Source of the DNA: Branchiostoma floridae | Lineage: Eukaryota; Chordata; Leptocardii; Amphioxiformes; Branchiostomatidae | Length of the DNA stretch: 22,159 nucleotides | Direction of reading: 5' to 3' | Assembly (NCBI RefSeq): GCF_000003815.2 | Contig: NC_049987.1 | Coordinates: forward strand, 16,352,701-16,374,859 | In this document: piece by piece, positions 1-7,120 of the stretch | How positions within the stretch are numbered: the stretch's first letter is position 1 | How the letters are laid out: each line of letters starts with the position of its first letter | Made by a program: the position numbers and the translations under genes | The notes under the pieces: generated by a model | Seen by the model: only the letters and a program-made list of their open reading frames with translations | Told to the model about the DNA's origin: nothing | Databases searched by the model: none

Positions 1-2407
1 CAACCATACCAAGTTTGCCGGGCCGGAACTTAAAGTCTAAGCTACAGTCGCGCCATTAAGTCACCCCCTACCCGGTGCCATGCCGTGACCGGCGGTGTTT
101 AGAAGAAGGGGCTAGCGGTTGCGCCTAAACAGATCCCGTATAGTCAAGAATATCTCGAGAAGGAAGTATTCGAAAATTTTGCGGTTTGCACCTTTCGATT
201 CCTTGCTATGCAACCTTTCCAACCATACCAAGTTTGCCGGGCCGGAACTTAAAGTCTAAGCTACAGTCGCGCCATTAAGTCACCACCTACCCGGTGCCAT
301 GCCGTGACCGGCGGTGTTTAGAAGAAGGGGCTAGCGGTTGCGCCTAAACAGAGCCCGTATAGTCAAGAATATCTCGAGAAGGAAGTATCCGAAAATTTTG
401 CGGTTTGCACCTTTCGATTGTTTGCTATGCAACCTTTCCAACCATACCAAGTTTGCCGGGCCGGAACTTAAAGTCTAAGCTACAGTCGCGCCATTAAGTC
501 ACCCTCTACCCGGGTTCCGTGACCGGCTGTGTTTAGAAGAAGGGGCTAGCGGTTGCGCCTAAACAGATCCCGTATAGTCAAGAATATCTCGAGAAGGAAG
601 TATTCGAAAATTTTGCGGTTTGCACCTTTCGATTCCTTGCTATGCAACCTTTCCAACCATACCAAGTTTGCCGGGCCGGAAGTTAAAGTCTAAGCTACAG
701 TCGCGCCATTAAGTCACCCCCCAGCCGGTGCCGTGACCGGCGGTGTTTAGAAGAAGGCGCTAGCGGTTGCGCCTAAACAGATCCCGTATAGTCAAGAATA
801 TCTCAAGAAGGAAGTATCCGAATATTTTGCGGTTTGCACCTTTCGATTCCTTGCTGTGCAACTTTTCCAACCATACCAAGTTTGCCGGGCCGGAACTTAA
901 AGTCTAAGCTACATTCGCGCCATTAAGTCACCCCCCACCCGGTGCCATGCCGTGACCGGCGGTGTTTAGAAGAAGGGGCTAGCGGTTGCGCCTAAACAGA
1001 GCCCGTATAGTCAAGAATATCTCGAGAAGGAAGTATTCGAAAATTTTGCGGTTTGCACCTTTCGATTCCATGCTATGCAACCTTTCCAACCATACCAAGT
1101 TTGCCGGGCCGGAACTTAAAGTCTAAGCTACAGTCGCGCCATTAAGTCACCCCCTACCTGGGTTCCGTGACCGGCGGTGTTTAGAAGAAGGGGCTAGCGG
1201 TTGCGCCTAAACAGAGCCCGTATAGTCAAGAATATCTCGAGAAGGAAGTATTCGAAAATTTTGCGGTTTGCACCTTTCGATTCCTTGCTATGCAACCTTT
1301 CCAACCATACCAAGTTTGCCGGGCCGGAAGTTAAAGTCTAAGCTACAGTCGCGCCATTAAGTCACGCCCCACCCGGTGCCGTGACCGGCGGTGTTTAGAA
1401 GAAGGGGCTAGCGGTTGCGCCTAAACAGAGCCCGTATAGTCAAAAATATCTCGAGAAGGAAGTATCCGAAAATTTTGCGGTTTGCACCTTTCGATTCCTT
1501 GCTATGCAACCTTTCCAACCATACCAAGTTTGCCGGGCCGGAACTTAAAGTCTAAGCTACAGTCGCGCCATTAAGTCACCCCCTACCCGGTGCCATGCCG
1601 TGACCGGCGGTGTTTAGAAGAAGGGGCTAGCGGTTGCGCCTAAACAGAGCCCGTATAGTCAAGAATAACTCGAGAAGGAAGTATCCGAAAATTTTGCGGT
1701 TTGCACCTTTCCATTGTTTGCTATGCAACCTTTCCAACCATACCAAGTTTGCCGGGCCGGAACTTAAAGTCCAAGCTACATTCGCGCCATTAAGTCACCC
1801 CCCATCCGGTGCCGTGACCGGCGGTGTTTAGAAGAAGGGGCTAGCGGTTGCGCCTAAACAGAGCCCGTATAGTCAAGAATATCTCGAGAAGGAAGTTTTC
1901 GAAAATTTTGCGGTTTGCACCTTTCGATTCCTTGCTGTGCAACCTTTCCAACCATACCAAGTTTGCCGGGCCGGAACTTAAAGTCTAAGCTACAGTCGCG
2001 CCATTAAGTCACCCCCTACCCGGTGCCATGCCGTGACCGGCGGTGTTTAGAAGAAGGGGCTAGCGGTTGCGCCTAAACAGAGCCCGTATAGTCAAGAATA
2101 TCTCGAGAAGGAAGTATCCGAAAATTTTGCGGTTTGCACCTTTCGATTCCTTGCTGTGCAACCTTTCCAATCATACCATGTTTGCCGGGCCGGAACTTAA
2201 AGTCTAAGCTACAGTCGCGCCATTAAGTCACGCCCCACCCGGTGCCGTGACCGGCGGTGTTTAGAAGAAGGGGCTAGCGGTTGCGCCTAAACAGAGCCCG
2301 TATAGTCAAGAATATCTCGAGAAGGAAGTATCCGAAAATTTTGCGGTTTGCACCTTTCGATTCCTTGCTGTGCAACCTTTTCAACCATACCAAGTTTGCC
2401 GGGCCGG
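1..2407. repeat. Satellite array, 214-219-bp monomer (left arm)
   Basis: Eleven full monomers plus a partial one. The word CAACCATACC or a one-base variant recurs at 1, 220, 439, 654, 868, 1087, 1302, 1516, 1735, 1949, 2168 and 2382, giving periods of 219, 219, 215, 214, 219, 215, 214, 219, 214, 219 and 214. Most of the length difference is a 4-5-base indel beside the CCGTGACCGG segment. Copies differ by scattered substitutions and share no open frame. Each copy contains a GTTTAG...CTAAAC inverted pair. The array stops at the transposon insertion and resumes at 20590. I recognise no known satellite family. Confidence 0.97.
2402..2407. other. Target-site duplication GGCCGG, left copy
   Basis: GGCCGG directly precedes the left TIR and is repeated directly after the right TIR at 20590-20595. 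Six bases is the duplication length known for Maverick/Polinton insertions. Removing the element and one copy restores the satellite monomer exactly. Starting the TIR at 2411 instead breaks the duplication, which fixes the left boundary at 2408. Confidence 0.95.
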
Positions 2408-2418
2408 AGTAGTAGTAT

Positions 2419-2438
2419 ATAGTCAGCACGCTGACTAT
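2419..2438. other. Terminal hairpin, left end
   Basis: A perfect 9-bp inverted repeat, ATAGTCAGC and GCTGACTAT, with a 2-base spacer, lies 11 bases inside the left end. The same hairpin is at the right end (20562-20581). The right arm with its following bases (ACGCTGACTATCATTATTCAGG) is repeated about 50 bp further in. Near a protein-primed end this could be a binding site for replication or integration proteins; that is inference. Confidence 0.8.
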
Positions 2439-2465
2439 CATTATTCAGGCGGTGCAAGGTGGTGC

Positions 2466-2693
2466 AGGTCAAAGGTCACACGCTGACTATCATTATTCAG
2501 GCGGTGCAGGTCAAAGGTCAGATATTATTTATTCAGGCGCAGGTCAGAGGTCAGATATAATTTATTCAGGCGCAGGTCAGGGGTCAGATATAATTTATTC
2601 AGGCGCAGGTCAGGGGTCAGATATCATTTATTCAAGCGCTGGTCATGGGTCAGAGGTCACATCATTAATTCAGGTGGAGCAGGTCAGGGGTCA
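2466..2693 (+). promoter_or_regulatory. Array of seven DR1 nuclear-receptor-type half-site pairs (left TIR)
   Basis: Direct repeats of RGGTCA separated by one base (DR1) lie at 2466, 2508, 2541, 2574, 2607, 2647 and 2681, each 13 bp long. The first two read AGGTCAAAGGTCA; the others are AGGTCAGAGGTCA, AGGTCAGGGGTCA (three times) and GGGTCAGAGGTCA. A degenerate pair TGGTCATGGGTCA at 2640 overlaps the sixth. Spacing is mostly 33 bp, close to three helical turns. DR1 is the established site class for RXR, HNF4, COUP-TF and PPAR receptors. Use as an enhancer for the adjacent Bcl-2-like gene is inferred from position. Confidence 0.75.
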
Positions 2694-2782
2694 GATATCA
2701 AATATTCAGGCGGAGAAAGGTAACTATGACAACCGCCAAGCCCCCAAATGAACCTCCCCCTCCCCAATTATGAAAGCCATGT

Positions 2783-2792
2783 CCTTATTTGG
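2783..2792. promoter_or_regulatory. CArG box (SRF-type site), left TIR
   Basis: CCTTATTTGG is an exact CC(A/T)6GG match, 58 bp upstream of the Bcl-2-like start codon. The identical decamer occurs in the right TIR (20206), upstream of PolB (16365) and at 17431. Confidence 0.5.
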
Positions 2793-2849
2793 CCTGATTC
2801 TCAGTCTCTAAGTCAATCAACCGGTTAAATCTACTGAGATCAGTCTTTA

Positions 2850-3341
2850 ATGGATGCGCTGAAAGCACAAACAACAGACGTCTTTCGTCAGTTACTATAT
2901 CACAAAGCCCCAGGCTTGTTTCCTGACTACAGACACCCCAATTCGGTGGCGTACGTAAAAGTGATACAATGGGTGGATATGATATCGGCGGACCAGGAAT
3001 ATGAAAAGATTATAGACAATTTCATGGATAACGTACCCAACGCGAGGGATGGGCTGAAAAGGGTACTCGAAAAAGTACTGCAAGAGGAACGATTACACTG
3101 GGGTCGACTCGTTACCGCAATGTCTTTCGCCGTGGACGTATGTGTCAACTCGCACGAACGGTATGAAGGAAGTACCGACGCCGAGTTAGCAACGTTGATT
3201 TGCGACTATGTGGGTAACTGGTTGTTACACCAACGTGGATGGGACGGATCGCTTGTCCGTCGGCGGCACGACAAGTACCCGTCGGTTGTACAGTGTCTCT
3301 GTTGGCTTCTCACTGCACACGTTTGCATCATCGTGACGTAA
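2850..3341 (+). CDS. Bcl-2 family homologue, probable apoptosis inhibitor
   Basis: 163 residues. The BH1-like segment is about residues 80-100, with Trp84-Gly85-Arg86 followed by the SF motif at 92-93. The BH2-like segment is about 121-136, with Trp124 and Gly130-Trp131-Asp132. A degenerate BH3-like helix may lie at 36-46 (Asp43). A basic stretch (137-142) precedes a hydrophobic tail (145-162) fitting a tail anchor in the outer mitochondrial or ER membrane. Length and order match multi-domain Bcl-2 proteins and viral Bcl-2s, which bind BH3 peptides of pro-apoptotic partners. The anti-apoptotic direction is inferred from the viral context; a pro-apoptotic copy is not excluded by sequence alone. 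The ATG at 2850 is the first in frame. The gene sits directly inside the left TIR with no clear TATA box, so the TIR probably supplies its promoter. A TCAGTCT initiator-like word is at 2840. No AATAAA follows before the next gene. Confidence 0.85.
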   Translation: MDALKAQTTDVFRQLLYHKAPGLFPDYRHPNSVAYVKVIQWVDMISADQEYEKIIDNFMDNVPNARDGLKRVLEKVLQEERLHWGRLVTAMSFAVDVCVNSHERYEGSTDAELATLICDYVGNWLLHQRGWDGSLVRRRHDKYPSVVQCLCWLLTAHVCIIVT

Positions 3342-3423
3342 ATTTTTGCACTGAACACGCCCGAACATGTTAAAACACGCCCACGAACGGTACGCTGGTT
3401 GGTCAGCGCTCGGTGTATGGCTG

Positions 3424-3487
3424 ATTTGCATGAGATGATGAGCTGCGCGCTAATTGGTTGGGGCAGGACAAGAGGTCCTCATAAAGG
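3424..3487 (+). promoter_or_regulatory. Core promoter of the PC4 gene: octamer, inverted CCAAT, TATA-like
   Basis: In the 216-bp gap before the PC4 gene lie an exact octamer ATTTGCAT (3424-3431), ATTGG (3453-3457, an inverted CCAAT box) and CATAAAGG (3480-3487). Spacing suits a start near 3510, with the ATG at 3558. The same three motif types precede the RNR gene. The rest of 3342-3557 shows nothing else. Confidence 0.5.
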
Positions 3488-3557
3488 CAGACCCGCCGCG
3501 AGCTAGCGCACCTACGGATCTCCGCCGCCTCGCTGACGACCAAGAACCCGACGAGCC

Positions 3558-4292
3558 ATGGACGACTCAGTGATTTATCCGAAAGATCTCCAATATTGGA
3601 GGACACTACCCGCGTACGCCGGGCTCTCTAAACCTCCACAGGCGGACACAGCGACGCAGACATCACCCCGTCATGACGGAGCCCGGACGCCGCCAACTGG
3701 AGACGTACCAGACACTTGGCCCGCCACCAAGCCAGCACCGACCGTTAAACGACCCCCGACATCGGAGGTTATCAACGACGGAGTTGAAGCCAGGTTCTCT
3801 ATTGGCGAAGACGTATTTGTTACAGTCGGCTGTTTCAAGGGGATGCCGCTAGTGAATGTGCGGAGGTTCTATCGACCTTGTCCCGAGAAAGACGTGTGGA
3901 AGCCCGGTAAACAAGGGCTGGCTCTAGCCCCAGAGCAATGGCTCGCTCTCAAACGCAACATGAGCAGCGTGTCGTCAGCGCTCCTGGCTTGCGGGTTTTC
4001 AGCCATGCACATATCCTACAAGTACAACGGGAGCACGTTCCCACCCAGCCGATTCGACCTCGGAAACCAACGATATGCCGTCGTGGAGCTGTTCAGAGGG
4101 GAAGCGGTCGTGAGTCTACGAGAGTTTTTCAGACCGAAGGCGGATCAAGGCAAACTCCTCCCGAGCAAGAAAGGGCTCAACCTATCAACGCAGCAGTGGG
4201 ATGCCCTGGAGGAACAGGCAGACAAGATCGATGCCGTCCTGAAAACCGTCCTCGAGCAGAAATCGCTGACCAGCAAAGTCCTGAAAAAATAG
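3558..4292 (+). CDS. Tandem PC4 (Sub1/p15-type) ssDNA-binding domain protein
   Basis: 244 residues. Residues 1-75 are Pro/Thr-rich and probably disordered. Two copies of the PC4 fold follow: about 79-142 and 165-228. Each has the F-x-(I/L)-G start, a beta sheet ending in (V/L)R-x-F-(Y/F)RP, the K-KG-L-L loop (Lys115-Gly120; Lys204-Gly206) and a QW-x-x-L helix (Gln127-Trp128; Gln213-Trp214). Cellular PC4 normally carries one such domain and works as a homodimer that binds single-stranded DNA and assists RNA polymerase II transcription. A tandem protein could fold as an intramolecular dimer. Likely roles are late transcription coactivator or single-strand binding protein for PolB strand displacement; both are inference. 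ATG at 3558 has a strong Kozak context (GCCATGG). An AATAAA follows 22 bases after the stop. Confidence 0.85.
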   Translation: MDDSVIYPKDLQYWRTLPAYAGLSKPPQADTATQTSPRHDGARTPPTGDVPDTWPATKPAPTVKRPPTSEVINDGVEARFSIGEDVFVTVGCFKGMPLVNVRRFYRPCPEKDVWKPGKQGLALAPEQWLALKRNMSSVSSALLACGFSAMHISYKYNGSTFPPSRFDLGNQRYAVVELFRGEAVVSLREFFRPKADQGKLLPSKKGLNLSTQQWDALEEQADKIDAVLKTVLEQKSLTSKVLKK

Positions 4293-4314
4293 TGAACCTG
4301 TGATTTGTCACGAA

Positions 4315-4320
4315 AATAAA
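4315..4320 (+). terminator. Poly(A) signal after PC4 gene
   Basis: AATAAA 22 bases past the TAG stop at 4290-4292. Confidence 0.7.
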
Positions 4321-4406
4321 CTTCCTGTGATACAAACATGGGCAAAGATCTCATTGAAGTGCGTGTGTGTGTCATGTTATTGCTATTGTAGGTTCGTTGA
4401 ATAAGC

Positions 4407-4430
4407 GTGTGTGTGAGAGAGAGAGAGAGG
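4407..4430. repeat. GT/GA microsatellite
   Basis: A short (GT)n run passes into (GA)n in the spacer between the PC4 and integrase genes. The rest of 4321-4461 shows no other feature. Confidence 0.8.
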
Positions 4431-4461
4431 CGCATGTGCACAAAAGAGGTAGGTGTATCTG

Positions 4462-4497
4462 TATAAAAGGGCTAGCGTTCTAACTAAACAGTCAGTC
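4462..4497 (+). promoter_or_regulatory. Integrase core promoter: TATA box plus initiator
   Basis: TATAAAAG at 4462-4469 is followed 30 bases on by TCAGTCT (4492-4498), whose A at 4494 fits a Pol II initiator. This is the best-formed TATA/initiator pair in the element. From this start, four ATGs in another frame (4527, 4602, 4608, 4626) come before the integrase ATG at 4646. Confidence 0.65.
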
Positions 4498-4645
4498 TCA
4501 GAGTTGGAGAGGCACAAATAACACGCATGGGTTGTCTTCCCGACATCGCGTTCTTGGGCGAGCTCTTTTGTGAGATAGTGGACCGCGTTCATTGCGCGTG
4601 CATGTGTATGGGAGGCCGAATATTTATGTTCTTTCGTGGTTTGGG

Positions 4646-5827
4646 ATGGTTTCCAAGAATCCCGGAAGGAGGAGGAGAAGGAAGGCGAGAGGGGGAAGCA
4701 AGCCCTACCCCACCAATGCTGCCGAGGAATGGCACGACGTCCTCCACAGGGTTTACTACGACCCCAGACATCCTGCAGGGTACGGTGGAGTGGGACGGCT
4801 CCATCGAGCTGTGCGAGACAAGTACGGAGTCACCCGAAAACAAGTAGAAGCGTGGTTGCGTTCTCAAGACACCCACACCTTGCACAAACCCATCAGACGA
4901 CGTTTTCAAAGGAATCGAGTGATAACCGGAGGAATACACGACCAGTGGCAGGCTGATCTCGCCGATATGTCATCCCTCTCTCGGCATAATGACGGGTATC
5001 GCTATCTCCTGACCTGCATAGACGTATTTTCAAAATACGCGTGGGTCGTTCCCATCAAAGACAAGACGGGCCCCACCTTGGCGAAAGCCTTTCAAACCAT
5101 CCTAGCCGAGGACGAGCAAAAGCCCAGGTGCCTGCAAACTGATCAAGGTACGGAGTTTCTCAATCGACACGTCCAGTCTCTATTGAAGAAGGAAGGGATC
5201 AAATTCTTTACGACGTTTAGTGTGGAAACCAAAGCCAGTGTGGTGGAAAGGTTCAATCGTACGCTAAAGACGAGAATGTGGAAATATTTCACTGCAAAGA
5301 ACACGCACCGATACATCGACGTCCTGAGCGACCTGGTTTGGTCCTACAACCGCTCCTACCACCGCAGCATCAAAATGGCTCCCATCGAAGTGAACGAGAA
5401 GAACGAGGGGCTCGTGTGGCATACCCTGTACGGAGAAGGTGACATCTCGAAACCGCGGAAAGGGAGAAAACAATCGCCGTCGTTTAAATTTCGAGTCGGA
5501 GATTCGGTTCGAATCAGTAAATCTAAACTGCGCCTGGAAAAGGGCTATACGCCCAATTGGACCACAGAGATCTTTGTCGTCTCCGAACAAATTGCCCGCC
5601 GTCCTCCCGTTTATCGCGTAAGAGATTACGACGGAGAAGTTTTGAGAGGGACGTTTTACGAAAAGGAGTTGCAGAAAGTTACGAAACAAGACGACGACGT
5701 CTATCAAGTAGAGGACATCCTGGACACGAGAAGGCGAGGCAAAAAGAAGGAGTTCTTTGTGAAATGGAAAGGATATCCGGCCAAGTTTAATAGCTGGGTG
5801 AGAGAAGAGGACATGGTGCCCATATGA
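4646..5827 (+). CDS. INT: Polinton integrase (DDE, retroviral type) with C-terminal chromodomain
   Basis: 393 residues from the first in-frame ATG (4646, GGGATGG). Upstream in this frame there is only a TTG start, which I reject. An Arg/Lys-rich start (7-14) precedes the conserved Polinton N-terminal region. The catalytic core carries Asp104 (ADLADM), Asp166 (QTDQGTEF) and Glu201 (VVERFNRTLK), with 34 residues between the last two. After an SH3-like region (about 280-345) comes a chromodomain at about 352-393, with Tyr353, Trp374 and Tyr377 in aromatic-cage positions and a conserved Trp384. It cuts target DNA and joins element ends, giving 6-bp duplications as seen here. The chromodomain may steer insertion to H3K9-methylated chromatin, which fits insertion in a satellite. 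All key residues are present. The minor capsid gene starts 51 bp downstream. Confidence 0.95.
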   Translation: MVSKNPGRRRRRKARGGSKPYPTNAAEEWHDVLHRVYYDPRHPAGYGGVGRLHRAVRDKYGVTRKQVEAWLRSQDTHTLHKPIRRRFQRNRVITGGIHDQWQADLADMSSLSRHNDGYRYLLTCIDVFSKYAWVVPIKDKTGPTLAKAFQTILAEDEQKPRCLQTDQGTEFLNRHVQSLLKKEGIKFFTTFSVETKASVVERFNRTLKTRMWKYFTAKNTHRYIDVLSDLVWSYNRSYHRSIKMAPIEVNEKNEGLVWHTLYGEGDISKPRKGRKQSPSFKFRVGDSVRISKSKLRLEKGYTPNWTTEIFVVSEQIARRPPVYRVRDYDGEVLRGTFYEKELQKVTKQDDDVYQVEDILDTRRRGKKKEFFVKWKGYPAKFNSWVREEDMVPI

Positions 5828-5878
5828 TAAATACCGATGCACGCCCGCACATCGGGCATTGCTCAGACGTACCTCGCC

Positions 5879-6682
5879 ATGGCCAATTCGTTTTACGTCA
5901 CTCTCCCCAGCGACGGAAGTATGGACGTCTTTCAAGAAAACACGGTCACGAATTATCGGACCAAACTGGCTCAGCCCGTAGAACTGTCGGGAGAGTGGGA
6001 GGTGGGTCTCGTTGAGATACAATATCCTCACAGCTGGCTGAACGTTCGGGAAGGCGAAAACACGTTGGTGTATTACATGGTGGACGAAAAAGATGAAGGG
6101 AGTGGTCGGGAATACGAGATCGTCAAAATCTCCGCGGGGCACTACAAGGACGTTTTGCATCTCTTGAAAAGCCTCAACGAAGCCGCTTCCATACGTTACC
6201 CTAGCCTCTTCAAGCAACACGACATGTTTGCTTATGACAGCATCACGAAAAGAGTGACCATGGTCCTGCCTCCCATGGCGCAAAATTCGACGACAATGAA
6301 GACTTATCTGACGGGGTCATTGGCCGAAAAACTGGGATGGGGAGTAAAAGGTGCCATATACGGTAGCTGGGTACAGGCACCACGTCCAGCCGACCCTAAC
6401 CTGGGCTTTCACTCCTTGTACGTGTACGGGGATGTCGTGCAGCATCGTCCGGTGGGCGGACAGAAGGTCCCTCTGCTGAGAATCGTCAAAATCGAGGGAC
6501 AAGACGGGGACATCGTCGATCACCCTATCCCCACGCCTCACTACATACCACTAGCCAGGAAACGATTCGAGACGATTGAAATCGATATAAGGAACGACCT
6601 CGGCGAACCCGTGCCATTTGTGCAAGGGCGAGTGATCGTAACACTTCACTTCAGACAGAGGCGGTCTTCCTACTTTTCCTAG
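5879..6682 (+). CDS. Minor capsid (penton-like) protein
   Basis: 267 residues from the ATG at 5879, chosen because GCCATGG is a strong Kozak site and the conserved FYVTLPS start follows at once. An upstream ATG (5837) would add 14 residues in a weaker context. Family hallmarks are the N-terminal strand FYVTLPS (5-11), the WEVGLVEIQYP block (40-50) and the C-terminal block around IDIRNDLGEPVPF ending in VTLHFRQ. These match the protein of Polintons and adintoviruses predicted to be a single-jelly-roll penton that forms the vertices of the icosahedral capsid. It sits between integrase and the core/major capsid genes, as in other members. The assignment is by family pattern and has not been structurally tested here. 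Its TAG stop is two bases before the core protein ATG. Confidence 0.8.
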   Translation: MANSFYVTLPSDGSMDVFQENTVTNYRTKLAQPVELSGEWEVGLVEIQYPHSWLNVREGENTLVYYMVDEKDEGSGREYEIVKISAGHYKDVLHLLKSLNEAASIRYPSLFKQHDMFAYDSITKRVTMVLPPMAQNSTTMKTYLTGSLAEKLGWGVKGAIYGSWVQAPRPADPNLGFHSLYVYGDVVQHRPVGGQKVPLLRIVKIEGQDGDIVDHPIPTPHYIPLARKRFETIEIDIRNDLGEPVPFVQGRVIVTLHFRQRRSSYFS

Positions 6683-6684
6683 AT

Positions 6685-7104
6685 ATGACGGGACAGCGAG
6701 GAGGACAGTTGCCGGTGTATTACGGACGGTCTATGCAGCGTGGTTACGGGTTGGGAGGGATCTTTCGCGGTTTGCTCAGATCCGCCGTACCCCTACTGAA
6801 ACGAGGGGCCCAAAATGTGGGAAGACAGGCTCTAAGGAGCGGTATGGATTTAGCTCATGATGTCTTGAATGGTCAAGGGGTCAAACGAGCTGCCAAACGT
6901 AGAGCCGGCGAGTTTGGACAACGTCTGATGTCTGGGCAGAAAAGAGCCAGGGTGCGTGCACCGCCTGCACCGGTGGGGCAAAACAAAGGACGAGGGGCGG
7001 GCAGAGGAAAGAAGCCATTAAAACGTGGAACGAGACCTCGTGCAGTCAGTCGCAAGAGAGTCGGTGCACAGCGCGGACGTACCTCTCCCGATATCTTCAA
7101 CTAG
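6685..7104 (+). CDS. Basic virion core / DNA-condensing protein (adintovirus core-like)
   Basis: 139 residues. A Gly/Tyr-rich start (about 8-25) leads to an amphipathic stretch (26-60) of the kind seen in adenovirus-like minor core and cement proteins. The C-terminal half (66-131) is dominated by Lys/Arg with Gly and Pro, typical of DNA-condensing core proteins. Leu61-Asn-Gly-Gln64 followed by Gly65 fits the adenain cleavage rule (M/I/L)-X-G-X|G and would separate the amphipathic half from the basic half; cleavage by the protease encoded at 8455-9000 is inference. The ATG follows the penton stop by two bases and the stop precedes the major capsid ATG by 16, so the gene lies inside the structural block. 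I recognise the pattern but not a named orthologue. Confidence 0.7.
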   Translation: MTGQRGGQLPVYYGRSMQRGYGLGGIFRGLLRSAVPLLKRGAQNVGRQALRSGMDLAHDVLNGQGVKRAAKRRAGEFGQRLMSGQKRARVRAPPAPVGQNKGRGAGRGKKPLKRGTRPRAVSRKRVGAQRGRTSPDIFN

Positions 7105-7120
7105 TCAAGATCTAAACGTC

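Larger units (their letters stand above)
2408..2810 (+). repeat. Left terminal inverted repeat (403 bp)
   Basis: Reverse complement of 20188-20589. It begins AGTAGTAGTATATAG; the right end has one AGT triplet fewer. Up to 2738 the two copies differ only by that triplet and one AT dinucleotide (the right copy reads CACATATCATT where the left reads CACATCATT). From 2739 to 2810 there are scattered substitutions. The outer part holds a 20-bp hairpin and a block of about 33-bp tandem subrepeats carrying AGGTCA-type half-sites. The inner part has a pyrimidine-rich run (2752-2764) and a CArG box. An open frame through the subrepeats is a by-product of the repeat and not a gene. Confidence 0.96.

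Noticed and set aside
1634-1831. Short ORFs in the satellite monomers
   Set aside because: They are not kept from monomer to monomer because of the 4-5-base indels, and have no start or domain support.
1-2407. CRISPR-like array or rDNA spacer
   Set aside because: The repeats are head-to-tail monomers of over 200 bp with no unique spacers, and no rRNA sequence is present; it is a satellite.
2452-2751. 99-codon open frame in the left TIR, and its mirror (20330-20548, minus strand) in the right TIR
   Set aside because: It starts at GTG and is the translation of the 33-bp DR1 subrepeats, 33 being a multiple of three. The same frame at both ends follows from the inverted repeat. No evidence of a protein.
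3589-3598. Fifth CC(A/T)6GG word
   Set aside because: CCAATATTGG lies in the PC4 coding sequence and differs from the recurrent decamer; about one such match is expected by chance in this window.
5264-6283. 339-codon open frame on the minus strand under integrase and penton
   Set aside because: Antisense shadow of two well-supported genes; no recognisable domain.
7025-7120. 32-residue N-terminal extension of the major capsid protein
   Set aside because: It overlaps the core gene in another frame, and the conserved capsid start follows the ATG at 7121.
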